Assembly (NCBI GenBank): GCA_910585625.1
Contig: CAJUFQ010000018.1
Location: forward strand, 6,548-70,547
Direction of reading: 5' to 3'
DNA from: an uncultured Lachnospiraceae bacterium
GTDB lineage: Bacteria; Bacillota; Clostridia; Lachnospirales; Lachnospiraceae
Length of the DNA: 64,000 bases
The translations under genes and the position numbers were made by a program. Below the pieces are notes generated by a model that did no database searches, was not told the DNA's origin, and worked only from the letters and a program-made list of their open reading frames with translations. This document shows positions 44,430 to 53,712 of this stretch, piece by piece (the first letter of the stretch is position 1; the number at the start of each line of letters is the position of its first letter).

Positions 44430-45893
44430 TTACAGCAAGGGCAGCCCTTTGAGCATATCCACGATATAGGAACCTTTTATCCAGACAAACTGTTTATACA
44501 TGTTTATGCCATTGACCTGCTCTGTCTTAACGCTCGCGTCAATCCCTCCCCCCCTTACAAAGACGGTATTTTCTTTTGATTTCGGGAAATTAAGGCTCGT
44601 CCGGACAGTGCCGGTCTTCTTATTGACAATAGCCCTTCCCTCTTTATCGCGGGAAACTGTCTCTGCCAGCCTTCCCTCCCATACAAGACCCCTGACTTTC
44701 TCCCAGATCCCTCTGACCTCTCTTTGGATAAAATCTTCACTAAATGTAAGACGTTTAAACCCCACAAACTTATTCTCATTTAACGAAGCCTCTTTGGAGG
44801 GTTCTTCGAACAACATGCACAGCAGCTGGTAGTTGGCAAAATACTCATATGCTCTTGATTCTTCAAATACAATATCCCTATCTGTCCACTCGTCAAAATC
44901 TATTGCAAATAACTTTGTATCTTCCGTCCTGTTTCCTTCCCGCGTTATGGTAATTGACTTGCCAACGATTCCAAACCTGCGGAACAGTTCAATCTGGTTG
45001 AGTTTCTTCGACTGCCCTCCAAACATTTTAACAATCACCGTCTCATTGATTGACTTAGACAATTTACCTATATTTTTAACCACAATCCCATATTGTGCCA
45101 CCAGTTCTTCTACAGTCTTTCCTGCATCCTGCTCCGTTATGGCGCGGCATTTACGGTCAATATCTTTATAACCGCTGTAACGCCCTGGCAGCTGCTCCAG
45201 CTTATTGCCAAAATGTTTCTGCACGATATCAGTCACGACTTGCCTTTTCAGGCGGAACCTTGGAGGATTGGGCCATTTCGGCGCCGTATCGATATATGCC
45301 AGCTTATCCCTCAATTCAGACGAAAGACGTGGGTACTGGCTTTCCGGCTCAGCAAAGGTACGTTGGATTTCCAAGATGAAATCCCGCACTAATTCCCAAT
45401 CATTCCTGAGAATGGCTTCATCCGCTTCATCAAATTCATGGAATTCATACCCCCGGATATAAAAATCTGCATACTCTGCTGCTTTCACAGTCTTTGCCGA
45501 GGCATAATGATAATACACCAGAAGCATATGCTGCAGCTTATGCCAGAATTTTGATGTCGGGAATTGCTCAGAGACAATCCGGCCAGGCGATACTGCCGTG
45601 ATTGACATTGGCTCCTTTGCTTCATATTTTTTATTATCTTTCTTTGACAGGCGGATGCCTGTCGTTTTCAGTTCAGTGGCCACGCCGCCGACATCCAAAT
45701 CAGGCCTCTGCAGGTTATCTGCCGGGAAACCTAACACTGACTGCTCAATGACGTCACCCGCAATGCCGGTTATTTTCGGGTTGCGCTTCGTCTTGTCAAA
45801 TACATGTTTTTCATCAACTTCTCCCAGAGTCTTGTTCAGCGCACAATCCAAAATATATTCCAGCTCTTCTCTATGAAAAAAATGGCCCTTCAA
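44430..45893 (-). CDS. Sau3AI-like type II restriction endonuclease (MutH/Sau3AI family)
   Basis: Starting at TTG 45893, seven nt after AGGAGG, the protein has 487 residues, nearly the length of Sau3AI. The N-terminal half has the MutH/Sau3AI catalytic pattern: GIAGDVIEQ, then LDVGGVATELKTTG with the Asp and Glu-x-Lys residues. The C-terminal half resembles the catalytically degenerate allosteric copy of that fold. Sau3AI cuts GATC. The adjacent C5-methyltransferase completes the system. The open frame continues to 46076, but that part lies over the permease fossil and is not coding. Confidence 0.85.
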   Translation of the reverse strand: MKGHFFHREELEYILDCALNKTLGEVDEKHVFDKTKRNPKITGIAGDVIEQSVLGFPADNLQRPDLDVGGVATELKTTGIRLSKKDNKKYEAKEPMSITAVSPGRIVSEQFPTSKFWHKLQHMLLVYYHYASAKTVKAAEYADFYIRGYEFHEFDEADEAILRNDWELVRDFILEIQRTFAEPESQYPRLSSELRDKLAYIDTAPKWPNPPRFRLKRQVVTDIVQKHFGNKLEQLPGRYSGYKDIDRKCRAITEQDAGKTVEELVAQYGIVVKNIGKLSKSINETVIVKMFGGQSKKLNQIELFRRFGIVGKSITITREGNRTEDTKLFAIDFDEWTDRDIVFEESRAYEYFANYQLLCMLFEEPSKEASLNENKFVGFKRLTFSEDFIQREVRGIWEKVRGLVWEGRLAETVSRDKEGRAIVNKKTGTVRTSLNFPKSKENTVFVRGGGIDASVKTEQVNGINMYKQFVWIKGSYIVDMLKGLPLL

Positions 45894-46032
45894 TAAAATC
45901 CCTCCTGCTTCCGTGACTTTCTTACCATTATACACAAACCAGACACGAAACGCAAACACCCGGACGCTTGTAAAAACCGCCCTATCCCGGCACAATATTT
46001 TACAAACAACGCATACCCGGAGGTAACCGGAA

Positions 46033-46940
46033 ATGAAATAAATTATTATTGCGGAAGACGACAAAACACTGTACAACGGCTTTCAGGCCGACGACCCTTA
46101 TAGCAAAAATTATATCGGCATTGGAGTCAACCGGGGATATACCGCGGCACAGATGTCGGCAAACCGCGATCGGGGGACAGCTGCCGGCACAGCCCTCCTG
46201 GCATTGCTGATTGTCCTGACCGGCTAGCTGATTATCTATAATATTTTCCAAATATATGTCAGCGGAAACATCCTCTTTTACGGCCTGCTAAAGACAATCC
46301 TGGTAGCTGCTTCCCTAACTCTGGCCGTCGTACTGCTGCAGGAAACCTATACCCTCGCAACTGGATTTGATATGGAAAAATTCTTGGACAAATGGGTCGT
46401 TTCGGACTTTATTTTAGGTGACGCCGCTTATGTGACAGAAGATTTATACCGGGAGCATTTCTCCGGAACAGATCCCAAGATTGGGAATATTCCGACAGCA
46501 AGACGGGAGAGGTCATCCCGGAAGAACAACTCGAATCCTATGATGGAGAAATTACTGTAACAGCAAAAAACTACCAGGATATTTCCTATGAAGTCGTGCC
46601 ATGCGTATCCTCACCTCAATTTGCGCACGCAAAAAAGTCCGCTATGCTGCAGTCAATCGGCATGACCGCACGCCAGCTAAAACAGATGCTGATTTGCGAA
46701 GGGCTATTTTATGGCATACTCGCCATCCTAGCTTCCGCCGTGCTGAGCTTTTTTGCCTCGCCATTGCTTGGCAATACCGCCAGCAGCATGTTCTGGTTCT
46801 TTCGCTACCATTTTACACTGCTGCCGCTGCTGGCGGCAATTCCCATTTTCGCCGCATTGGGCGTCCTCCTGCCGCTGGCAAGCTACAGATATATGGCAAG
46901 ACAGACACTTGTCGAGCGGCTGGCTGCGTATGGGAAATGA
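46033..46940 (+). pseudogene. Fossil of a response regulator start fused to an FtsX-family permease
   Basis: GGAGG precedes ATG AAA TAA, then IIIAEDDKTLYNGF, a receiver-domain start with a stop at codon 3. This runs straight into FtsX-type permease sequence: NRGYTAAQMSANRDRG, a TAG in the middle of a membrane helix near 46226, FDMEKFLDKWVVSDFILGD, and after frame changes the C-terminal block SIGMTARQLKQML to VERLAAYG. Several internal deletions and stops show long decay. It is the relic of a peptide-sensing cluster of regulator, kinase, ATPase and permease. Confidence 0.8.
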
Positions 46941-47093
46941 ATGACGGCAATCCCTCTGCAAGAATCTACTGCCAGCTTATGTGTGTGCGTAGCCTGCTTG
47001 AAAAACAACTCCCTGGAAGCCAACTCCTGGGAGTTGAAATCCGGGAATTTGCGGCTGACGTCCTTTCAGGCATTTCCGATAACCGCCCAGTCC

Positions 47094-47699
47094 CTATACT
47101 TTAACTGCCGATTCCATGGCATGGAACAGATGCTCCTCGATTTCCACCAGCGTATTGGCATAATCTTTCAATTCCTCAGCCAGCCTCTTCCTACCCGATT
47201 CTTCCTGCTTCTTATACAAAATCCGATGCTCCATGCTTGCCCAGAAATCCATGGACATGGTTCGGAACTGTATTTCCACCGGAAAATACTCCATACCGTC
47301 CATGCAGTACACCGGAATTCCCACAATCACATGGTAACTACGGTAACCGTTGGGCTTCGGCCTGCTTATGTAATCGCTCTCACGGACAACGATTAAATCC
47401 GCCTGCCGTTTCAATACATCTACCAGGTTATAAATGTCATCTGCAAAATAACAAATAACCCGCACGCCTGCAATATCCTGCAGATAATCCTTAGCGTTCA
47501 TCACTGTAGGTTCTTTCTCTTTTTTCCTCAGTTTGTCTTCTATGCTGCCTTTCTCCTTAATCCGGCTCTGAATGTTGTGGATTGGCTGGCCAGCCGAAGC
47601 TTCATACAAATTATGTTCCAACACATGTAGCCTGGCAAGCAGAACCTCCTTGGCATCCTCATATGGCTGTATAAATGTATAGTATTCCTGATCTGTCAT
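47094..47699 (-). CDS. Small alarmone synthetase (RelA/SpoT-type GTP pyrophosphokinase)
   Basis: The 201-residue protein has only the synthetase domain: GVRVICYFADDIYNLVDVL, the YISRPKPNGYRSYH loop and VEIQFRTMSMDFWASMEH. It lacks hydrolase and TGS/ACT domains. It matches YjbM/YwaC-type enzymes, which make (p)ppGpp from GTP or GDP and ATP during stress. AAGGAGG lies 12 nt before the ATG at 47699. It is a single-gene unit. Confidence 0.92.
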   Translation of the reverse strand: MTDQEYYTFIQPYEDAKEVLLARLHVLEHNLYEASAGQPIHNIQSRIKEKGSIEDKLRKKEKEPTVMNAKDYLQDIAGVRVICYFADDIYNLVDVLKRQADLIVVRESDYISRPKPNGYRSYHVIVGIPVYCMDGMEYFPVEIQFRTMSMDFWASMEHRILYKKQEESGRKRLAEELKDYANTLVEIEEHLFHAMESAVKV

Positions 47700-47993
47700 A
47701 AAATATCTCTTCCTCCTTACACTGGAGCATCTCTGAACATCCCCGTTCACAAACACTCCAAGAAACTTTATCCGCCCTGATAAAAAGCGCCATAGCTCCT
47801 CAATTTCCAGTATATCAGATTTATGTGAGAAACAAATAAAATTTTGTGGATAAAATTCTTAAAATATTGTAAAATCGAGTATAAAAGAAAACGCAACCAA
47901 GCGCACGGCATTCACCAAATATCTGCGCAAGCATGGCTGTTTGGGTCATTGCTCATGGGAATAAACCGTTTTTTCATGAAGGAGGAACCTACA

Positions 47994-49088
47994 TTGAATC
48001 TTTACCATAACGAAAGCATACATTCGAAAGCCGGTCGCGGAGCCAAGCTGACTCCCATACCAATCAACAAAACCTTTCTCTGGGAAGGCCAGGAAATGTT
48101 CATCCCTGCCGTTCATGTAGGCAAGGCTGGGGCCGCTTTGGACATATGTGCCAAAGTCCCCGCGGAAGACATGATTTTCTTTTTAAAAAAATGGCCCGCA
48201 GAAAGGAGGCTTTCCCTGGAAACATCAGAAAACTTTGAACAATTTCGGGCTGAAAATCCATCCGGCCGAGAATTTCAAATTGAAATGAGGCTGGACGGCA
48301 CATCACTGCAAAATGGCATGAGCAGCAGTCTGGGCTGGTATCCGCCAGAAGTACTCCGCGCAGAAGCTTCCGCAGAGGATTGGGAAAACGATGACAATAC
48401 AGATGGTCAGGAAAAAGATGACGACACAGAGGGTCAGGAGAACGATGACGATACAATGGGCTGGGAAAATAGCAGCAACGCAGAGAAACTGATGGAAGCT
48501 TACAATCGTGACAGGGATTGCTGCTGGCAATTTTCACGGTTTTCATTTGACTGGGCAGAATCCCCGATTCTGTCACCACAGAACATCTCCCTAACGTTCC
48601 AGGCAGATCGGATTTCTGTCACCACAAGACATTTTTCTACAAACGCTTTCTACGAAACTAATATACCGACAACGATAAAGACCGCTCACCCAAGAACCGG
48701 CAAGGAATACACCCTGACGCTTCATGGGTGCAGGCAGAGCCGCGCGGACTTCGGAAACACCCTGGAGGATAACATGATTTACCCTGAACACTACCAGGAA
48801 CTGACTTACCATATATCACCGGAAACCGGCCATAATCTGATAACCATCCGGGACTGTGCTGAAAGCGAACCGGCAAGGCCGGCAGGCACAGACCGCGAAA
48901 CCGACGGTTCTGACGGCCCTACATCAGTTTTCATCGCCGGTACATTGGACACCCCCGGCTCTCAGAAGGCAGCTTCTGCACTGCATTTTGAGCCAATCCC
49001 CGTGGTACACTGGCGTATTGTCTTCCAGATAAAACCTAAGGAAGATATGGAGATTGCCCTCTCTGTTCCCCAGATGTTTCCGCAATGA
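47994..49088 (+). CDS. Unrecognised 364-residue protein with acidic repeat
   Basis: The best start is TTG at 47994, eight nt after AAGGAGG; the frame is open to 47844 without a site. There is no signal peptide or membrane helix. The middle (about 125-160) has a low-complexity acidic repeat, D-D-x-T-x-G-x-E repeated three times, splitting two beta-rich regions. Recognisable strings such as TAHPRTGKEYTLTLHG and YPEHYQELTYHISPE suggest a conserved core, but I cannot assign a family. It is a single gene facing away from the alarmone synthetase. Confidence 0.7.
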   Translation: MNLYHNESIHSKAGRGAKLTPIPINKTFLWEGQEMFIPAVHVGKAGAALDICAKVPAEDMIFFLKKWPAERRLSLETSENFEQFRAENPSGREFQIEMRLDGTSLQNGMSSSLGWYPPEVLRAEASAEDWENDDNTDGQEKDDDTEGQENDDDTMGWENSSNAEKLMEAYNRDRDCCWQFSRFSFDWAESPILSPQNISLTFQADRISVTTRHFSTNAFYETNIPTTIKTAHPRTGKEYTLTLHGCRQSRADFGNTLEDNMIYPEHYQELTYHISPETGHNLITIRDCAESEPARPAGTDRETDGSDGPTSVFIAGTLDTPGSQKAASALHFEPIPVVHWRIVFQIKPKEDMEIALSVPQMFPQ

Positions 49089-49120
49089 TTTTCCTCTAGT
49101 GTTTATAAATTTAAGCTTAT

Positions 49121-49147
49121 CTGTCCCTTTACGTCCTAAAGGGACAG
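49121..49147 (+). other. Perfect 11-bp stem-loop after the 47994 gene
   Basis: CTGTCCCTTTA and TAAAGGGACAG pair perfectly around a 5-nt loop. No T-run follows, so it is a weak terminator at best and could stabilise the transcript 3' end. Confidence 0.45.
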
Positions 49148-49271
49148 GGCGGACACATTGCGCTAAATCCTTTATTTTCAAGTTTTTTGGGGAAATTTTA
49201 TTGATAACCTACGGAGAGCAATAACGCTCATAAATCCGTGTGTTTCAAATTCTGATTTACTGCTCTGTTGT

Positions 49272-49768
49272 TCAGCCCTGCGCTTTCGCTTCAAACCCTT
49301 GCATGACTTTGAATTCTTTCTCTAAAAACTGCTTTATATATGGATTGTTTTCCTCATGCAATGTAAGCTGAAACGCCATGTAACGGCATTTCTGATACTG
49401 CTCTCCATCCAACATAAAGGTAAATCCCATTACACATTTCGGATTACAGTCATCCGGATTGATAAGCCGTTTACAGACGGACGCTTTCTTTATTTCCTTT
49501 TTACCTTTTCGGGCAGCGTGTCAAGAAAGCCCTGGTATTCTTGTATATGTTGGGGATAAACGCGAAGCTTCATCCCCGTTTTCCGGGACACAAATGTTGC
49601 CAAAGTCCTTTCGCTGCTGTTTATCACATAGGACACAATATAGCCGCTTTTTTGCAATTTAATGTCTCGCTTACATCCATTCCCCGTCAGATACTCGTTG
49701 ATTTGGTTTACAAAACTACGGAAACGCTCATCAACCGTTTTCATAAACATATTAAATTTCTCGTCCAT
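49272..49768 (-). pseudogene. Frameshifted conserved protein beside the AraC/GyrI regulator
   Basis: The ATG at 49768 (GGAGG upstream) opens a frame that ends at 49490 after PEKVKRK. The next frame continues at once with KKEIKKASVCKRLINPDDCN and runs to a stop at 49272. Adding one A to the A5 run near 49503 would restore a single 166-residue protein. The family is unknown to me. It begins 12 bp after the regulator stop, so the two were probably an operon. The loss may be real or a base-calling error. Confidence 0.7.
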
Positions 49769-49779
49769 AAGTGCCTCCG

Positions 49780-50631
49780 TTATCCCTTTTTCTTTGATAC
49801 GGGTATCCATACTTCATATTGTGCGTTCTGTGGGTCTGGATTTAAGTAAACCTCAATATCAGGAGCGTTGGCATATTCATATCCAGAAGTCGGAAGCCAC
49901 TCCGTTATAATCCTTTGCTCCAATTCTTGTATGGACTGATTTGTACCCGTTCCCGAAAAGATTGCCCAAGTAGATGCTGGCACGGTATACTCTTCAAATT
50001 CATTGCTTGTTTTTGTACTGGAAACGGCAATAAAATATTTCCATTGTTCTTCATCATTGCAGGCACTCACGCCTAAAAGCGCCATTGGCGGCGTATCCAT
50101 CATTCCTGCCAATTTCTGTATGGTTCCATTTACAGACAAGTCCTGCCACATCTTAGGCACAACCATAAAGTTATTTTCAATTTCCTTATCAAGCGGCGCA
50201 GATACGCCAATAATACGGAACGCTTCTTTTGCCTCGATTCTATAATTCATTTCTGTCGCTCCTTTCACGGCAATTCTAAACACAATGGGGGAAAAAGATT
50301 TCACGGATACGCCCTCATCTTTCACGGACGATGGGGTTATGCCATGAAAAGACTGAAACGCCCTGTTAAATGCAGTCGGAGAGCGATAGCCGTACTTCTC
50401 TGCAATATCAATAATCCGTTCATCCCCACCCTGCAAGTCTACCGCCGCTAAAGACATTTTTCTTCTTCGGATATACTCTGCCAGAGTAATGCCCGCCATA
50501 TAAGTAAACATCCTCTGATAGTGATAGGTGGAGCAGCAGGCAATCCGTCCAAGCTGTTCATAGTCAATTTCACCTGTCAAATGTTCCTCAATATAATTCA
50601 TGCTTTGGTTTAATCTTTCAACCCATTCCAT
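49780..50631 (-). CDS. AraC-family regulator with GyrI-like effector domain
   Basis: The first 110 residues form an AraC HTH pair (IACCSTYHYQRMF and IAEKYGYRSPTAFNRAFQ). A GyrI/Rob-type ligand-binding domain of about 150 residues follows, with the conserved end YEVWIPV. Such regulators (Rob, SAV2435-type) sense small hydrophobic drugs. The start at 50631 follows AGGAGG by six nt. Targets are probably the frameshifted gene downstream and transport or resistance genes elsewhere. Confidence 0.92.
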   Translation of the reverse strand: MEWVERLNQSMNYIEEHLTGEIDYEQLGRIACCSTYHYQRMFTYMAGITLAEYIRRRKMSLAAVDLQGGDERIIDIAEKYGYRSPTAFNRAFQSFHGITPSSVKDEGVSVKSFSPIVFRIAVKGATEMNYRIEAKEAFRIIGVSAPLDKEIENNFMVVPKMWQDLSVNGTIQKLAGMMDTPPMALLGVSACNDEEQWKYFIAVSSTKTSNEFEEYTVPASTWAIFSGTGTNQSIQELEQRIITEWLPTSGYEYANAPDIEVYLNPDPQNAQYEVWIPVSKKKG

Positions 50632-50837
50632 GAGATACCTCCTTATCCGCACATATTGTGCTTTATGGACATCAATTCGTCCTTTATTATAAGGTTTATT
50701 CTTAGACTTTTCCTCTCAATTCTTGCACAAAAAAGAGAGGTGGTTATTCAATAATTGATATTTGCTTTTCTGGCTTGGCTGCATAAGCCATGGGCAGACA
50801 GGGCAGAATTTCCATTTTATTTTTCTCATTGTAAACC

Positions 50838-51524
50838 TCATTCCTTGCAATTAGAAAAATGCAAATACGATAAAATACTGATAGGGCAAAAATAGAAACG
50901 CCAAAATCCCAAGACCGCAATACCTATCCATGTCGGGCTGTCCGCTCTGAACCCCCCAAGCATCGGAGCAATCATACAAGATATAAAAAAGCCCCCGTGT
51001 ATCATGAGCAGATATTTTAACCATCGGTCTGCTTTCATCCGTGATGTCACTGTCAATCCTGCAAAAAAAGTAGCTAATGACATGACAGCATAGCCCAGTA
51101 AGTCATAGTTGAACAGCAATCCGCATTTCTGAAAATCAAGAAGTACGGCCGCTTGCTGTGTCAATTCATTTAGCCGGACAGTCGTTAGCTGTGCAAAATA
51201 AACTAATAATATGATGGTTGTATATATAGCGGAAAAAGCCACTGAAACATAGCCCGCTAATTTAGTTCCCTTTTCGGCAAAATAAGCATATCCGCACATC
51301 ATTGGTACAAAACTAAGCGAAATGAACATAGAAGAAAAGTAACTGCCATAATCAAATCCCACTAACATAGACAGCGCAAAGCAGATTACCGCAATGCAAT
51401 TAACAGCAGAGCCATACATTCCTATTTTCTTATTCATCAATCTTACCGGCCATTTTACCGATATATGCGGCTCTATCGTCAGCTTTCGCAAAATCATATC
51501 CAAGTAATTATTGGGCTGTTTCAC
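50838..51524 (-). CDS. Polytopic membrane protein of unknown function
   Basis: About 228 residues with six or seven predicted helices (for example CIAVICFALSMLVGF and YVSVAFSAIYTTIILLVYF) and no recognised motif. The frame begins at GTG 51524; ATG 51437 is another candidate and neither has a strong binding site. It lies in its own unit between the AraC/GyrI regulator and the flavodoxin fragment. Confidence 0.65.
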   Translation of the reverse strand: MKQPNNYLDMILRKLTIEPHISVKWPVRLMNKKIGMYGSAVNCIAVICFALSMLVGFDYGSYFSSMFISLSFVPMMCGYAYFAEKGTKLAGYVSVAFSAIYTTIILLVYFAQLTTVRLNELTQQAAVLLDFQKCGLLFNYDLLGYAVMSLATFFAGLTVTSRMKADRWLKYLLMIHGGFFISCMIAPMLGGFRADSPTWIGIAVLGFWRFYFCPISILSYLHFSNCKE

Positions 51525-51602
51525 TTCCTAAAAATGCTACCTGCATTGCAGCAGTAAGAATAAATACAAACATAGATTTATCCTCATTGGATATACCATT
51601 CT

Positions 51603-51697
51603 TCAAAACAAGCCATTTCCCTCAATATCTCTGACAGCCATTACACCGCCAAAACAACCTTTGCAGGCATGGATATCCATGCCTTCCAGAAAGAATT
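51603..51697 (-). pseudogene. Fragment of an NAD(P)H-dependent flavodoxin-fold reductase
   Basis: A short frame reads FFLEGMDIHACKGCFGG and then drifts to a stop. The string matches the region FFLGEMNINGCKGCFGG of the intact reductase at 58448-58996. Nothing upstream or downstream continues the gene, so it is an isolated remnant. Confidence 0.6.
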
Positions 51698-51718
51698 AAT
51701 ATCACAAACTCTCTGCAA

Positions 51719-52105
51719 TTATTCTGCATTTCTACACCCTTTTTCTATGCCGTAACATGCTTCTGCAATTTTCTTGTACTGCGGGAGCCGATCCAGATAC
51801 GGCTGAAATTTCCTTGCAATCTCTTCCGCTTCTAAGGAATCCACTGCTTTGCTGCAATGGTCGTTTCCAAAATACTGCAGCACATCTGTCACAATCTCTG
51901 AAAAAAGTTCCTGGCATAAGGTTTCTCCATCATCAATAACAAGGGATTCACCCTCCAAATGGCGATGTTCTGTGCTGATTTTCAGCAGCACATACCCCAC
52001 CTTATCCGACCATACCAAATCCAAGTACGGGCTGTTCTCCAGGTAATCTTGAAATACTTCAATAATCTGTTCCAGTTCCAACTTCTGTTCCTCTGTATAT
52101 AACAT
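51719..52105 (-). CDS. Conserved small cytoplasmic protein of unknown function
   Basis: The 128-residue acidic protein has alternating alpha and beta segments, with VWSDKVGYVLLKIS in the middle and no signal peptide. AGGAGG lies seven nt before the ATG at 52105. I do not recognise the family. It follows the ABC operon ending at 52214 in map order but is transcribed in the same direction, about 108 bp later, so it could be the last gene of that transcript. Confidence 0.7.
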   Translation of the reverse strand: MLYTEEQKLELEQIIEVFQDYLENSPYLDLVWSDKVGYVLLKISTEHRHLEGESLVIDDGETLCQELFSEIVTDVLQYFGNDHCSKAVDSLEAEEIARKFQPYLDRLPQYKKIAEACYGIEKGCRNAE

Positions 52106-52213
52106 AGCTTTTCCTCCTGTCTCTGGCTTTTTTATGCCAGCATTACAAAAAGATTCTATCATAATAGGAGAAACAGTGCCATAAAAAGCCGAATGGCCGC
52201 TGAATCCGTTTCC

Positions 52214-52840
52214 TTACCTGATAATCCTTCCACCATCTATCTCATAGGTACGGTCACAGATACATTCAATATCCTTCTGATTATGAGACGCTAGTAAAAT
52301 TGTCTTTCCTTTCTCTTTCTCTCTGTTCAGGACATTACGCATCTTTTCCGCCATCTGCCGATCCAACCCATTAAACGGCTCATCCAATACCAATATGTCT
52401 GGTTCTTCCATCAACGCCTGTGCCAGTCCCAAGCGCTGCCTCATGCCAAGAGAATACTTCTTTACTTTCTTATGGTCACCAATATCCAGTCCTGTCAGTT
52501 CCATATAAGCCGCCATCTCATCCCTGCCAATTTTTTTACGGATTCCTGCCAGAAGTTTCAGGTTCTCATAACCGCTCAAATACAGCATAAACCCTGGGGT
52601 TTCAATAATAAATCCTGTGTTTTTTGGAAATTCTGCATCCTTCCCAATCCTGTCACCCAAAACTTCAATTTCTCCGGTAAACATACTGTTAAATCCACAA
52701 ATGCATTTCATCAGCATTGTCTTACCAGAACCATTTCCTCCCACCAGCCCCACAGCCTCGCCGCTTCTGGCTTCTATGGAAACATTTTTAAGAATCTGAT
52801 GCTTATTTATTGTAAGTGATACATCTCTCACATAAATCAT
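52214..52840 (-). CDS. ABC transporter ATP-binding protein (ABC-2 type exporter)
   Basis: The 208-residue ATPase has Walker A GGNGSGKTML, signature YSLGMRQRLGLAQAL, Walker B ILVLDEPFNGLD and the switch His in ASHNQKD. The short form and YSLGMRQR signature are typical of ATPases for ABC-2 exporters and bacteriocin-immunity pumps. It overlaps the membrane gene upstream by 4 bp. It works with the two membrane proteins encoded at 52837-54407. Confidence 0.92.
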   Translation of the reverse strand: MIYVRDVSLTINKHQILKNVSIEARSGEAVGLVGGNGSGKTMLMKCICGFNSMFTGEIEVLGDRIGKDAEFPKNTGFIIETPGFMLYLSGYENLKLLAGIRKKIGRDEMAAYMELTGLDIGDHKKVKKYSLGMRQRLGLAQALMEEPDILVLDEPFNGLDRQMAEKMRNVLNREKEKGKTILLASHNQKDIECICDRTYEIDGGRIIR

Positions 52841-53712
52841 GGCAGTACATCCCCTCCTATCATATCAAGGCTTACCTTCCGCGCCTTCCTATACATAAGC
52901 GCCATAAGCAGCAGCACAGCCAGCACAAACAACGCCAGCGACCACCATGGCGCAAACATATACTCCCTAAAATATTTCCGGTAATGGCACGCCAGCATGG
53001 AATGGCTCACTGGAAAAAGCCACATGCCCCGGCTCCGTATCAAAATCAGCCCGCATCCCACCGTAATATGCAGTACCTGCAGTAAGAACAGCAAAAGCCG
53101 CTTTTGATATAAACAGCCCGCTAAAAATATGAAACCGCACCACAGCAAAAATAACGATATCAAACCATACGACAGTAAAAATGCTTTCATGGGGGACATT
53201 TGGAAATACAGATTCGGAGGAATAATCTCCGCCATCTTAAACCCTCCCACTACACCATAAAGCCCGTCATAATCTGTCACTGCCAGGCTCCAGCCATTGG
53301 CAAGGAAAGCATCTGCGGCCACCTGTGCCACAGATGCCGCAATGATAATAAAATTATAGGTAACAACTGCCATAAACTGAAACAGCATCTCTCCCAGTAT
53401 CCAGTTCCTTCTCCCCATGCGCGCTATGTAAAAAAGCATGTTGCCATCCATCGTAGGAAACGAAGACATAAAAACCATATATACCAAAGCCATAAGAAGA
53501 AGCCCCAGCCATGAATTCGCTGTTGCAATGCATGGCTCTAACAGATTCACCGGGCTGTCCATCTTTTCTGCCGCTTTAAGCATTGGCATAATCACAACAT
53601 CACGCAGAGGTAGGATTACCACTGCTAAAAGCAGAATTTTCGGATTCACCAGCCAGCGAATATATTCACTTCCCGCTGTCAGGGCAATATTTTTTATCTG
53701 AATATTTTTCAT
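52837..53712 (-). CDS. ABC-2-type membrane subunit
   Basis: The 291-residue protein has about six predicted helices (for example LLLMALVYMVFMSSFP and ALFVLAVLLLMALMYR). It has no soluble domain of note and no recognised motif. It overlaps both the ATPase and the other membrane gene by 4 bp, so all three are co-translated. The role as exporter or immunity pump subunit is inferred from context. Confidence 0.75.
   Translation of the reverse strand: MKNIQIKNIALTAGSEYIRWLVNPKILLLAVVILPLRDVVIMPMLKAAEKMDSPVNLLEPCIATANSWLGLLLMALVYMVFMSSFPTMDGNMLFYIARMGRRNWILGEMLFQFMAVVTYNFIIIAASVAQVAADAFLANGWSLAVTDYDGLYGVVGGFKMAEIIPPNLYFQMSPMKAFLLSYGLISLFLLWCGFIFLAGCLYQKRLLLFLLQVLHITVGCGLILIRSRGMWLFPVSHSMLACHYRKYFREYMFAPWWSLALFVLAVLLLMALMYRKARKVSLDMIGGDVLP

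Noticed and set aside
45894..46076. N-terminal extension of the Sau3AI-like endonuclease
   Set aside because: It is hydrophobic and runs antisense to the permease fossil; AGGAGG seven nt before the TTG at 45893 marks the true start, and the resulting length fits Sau3AI.
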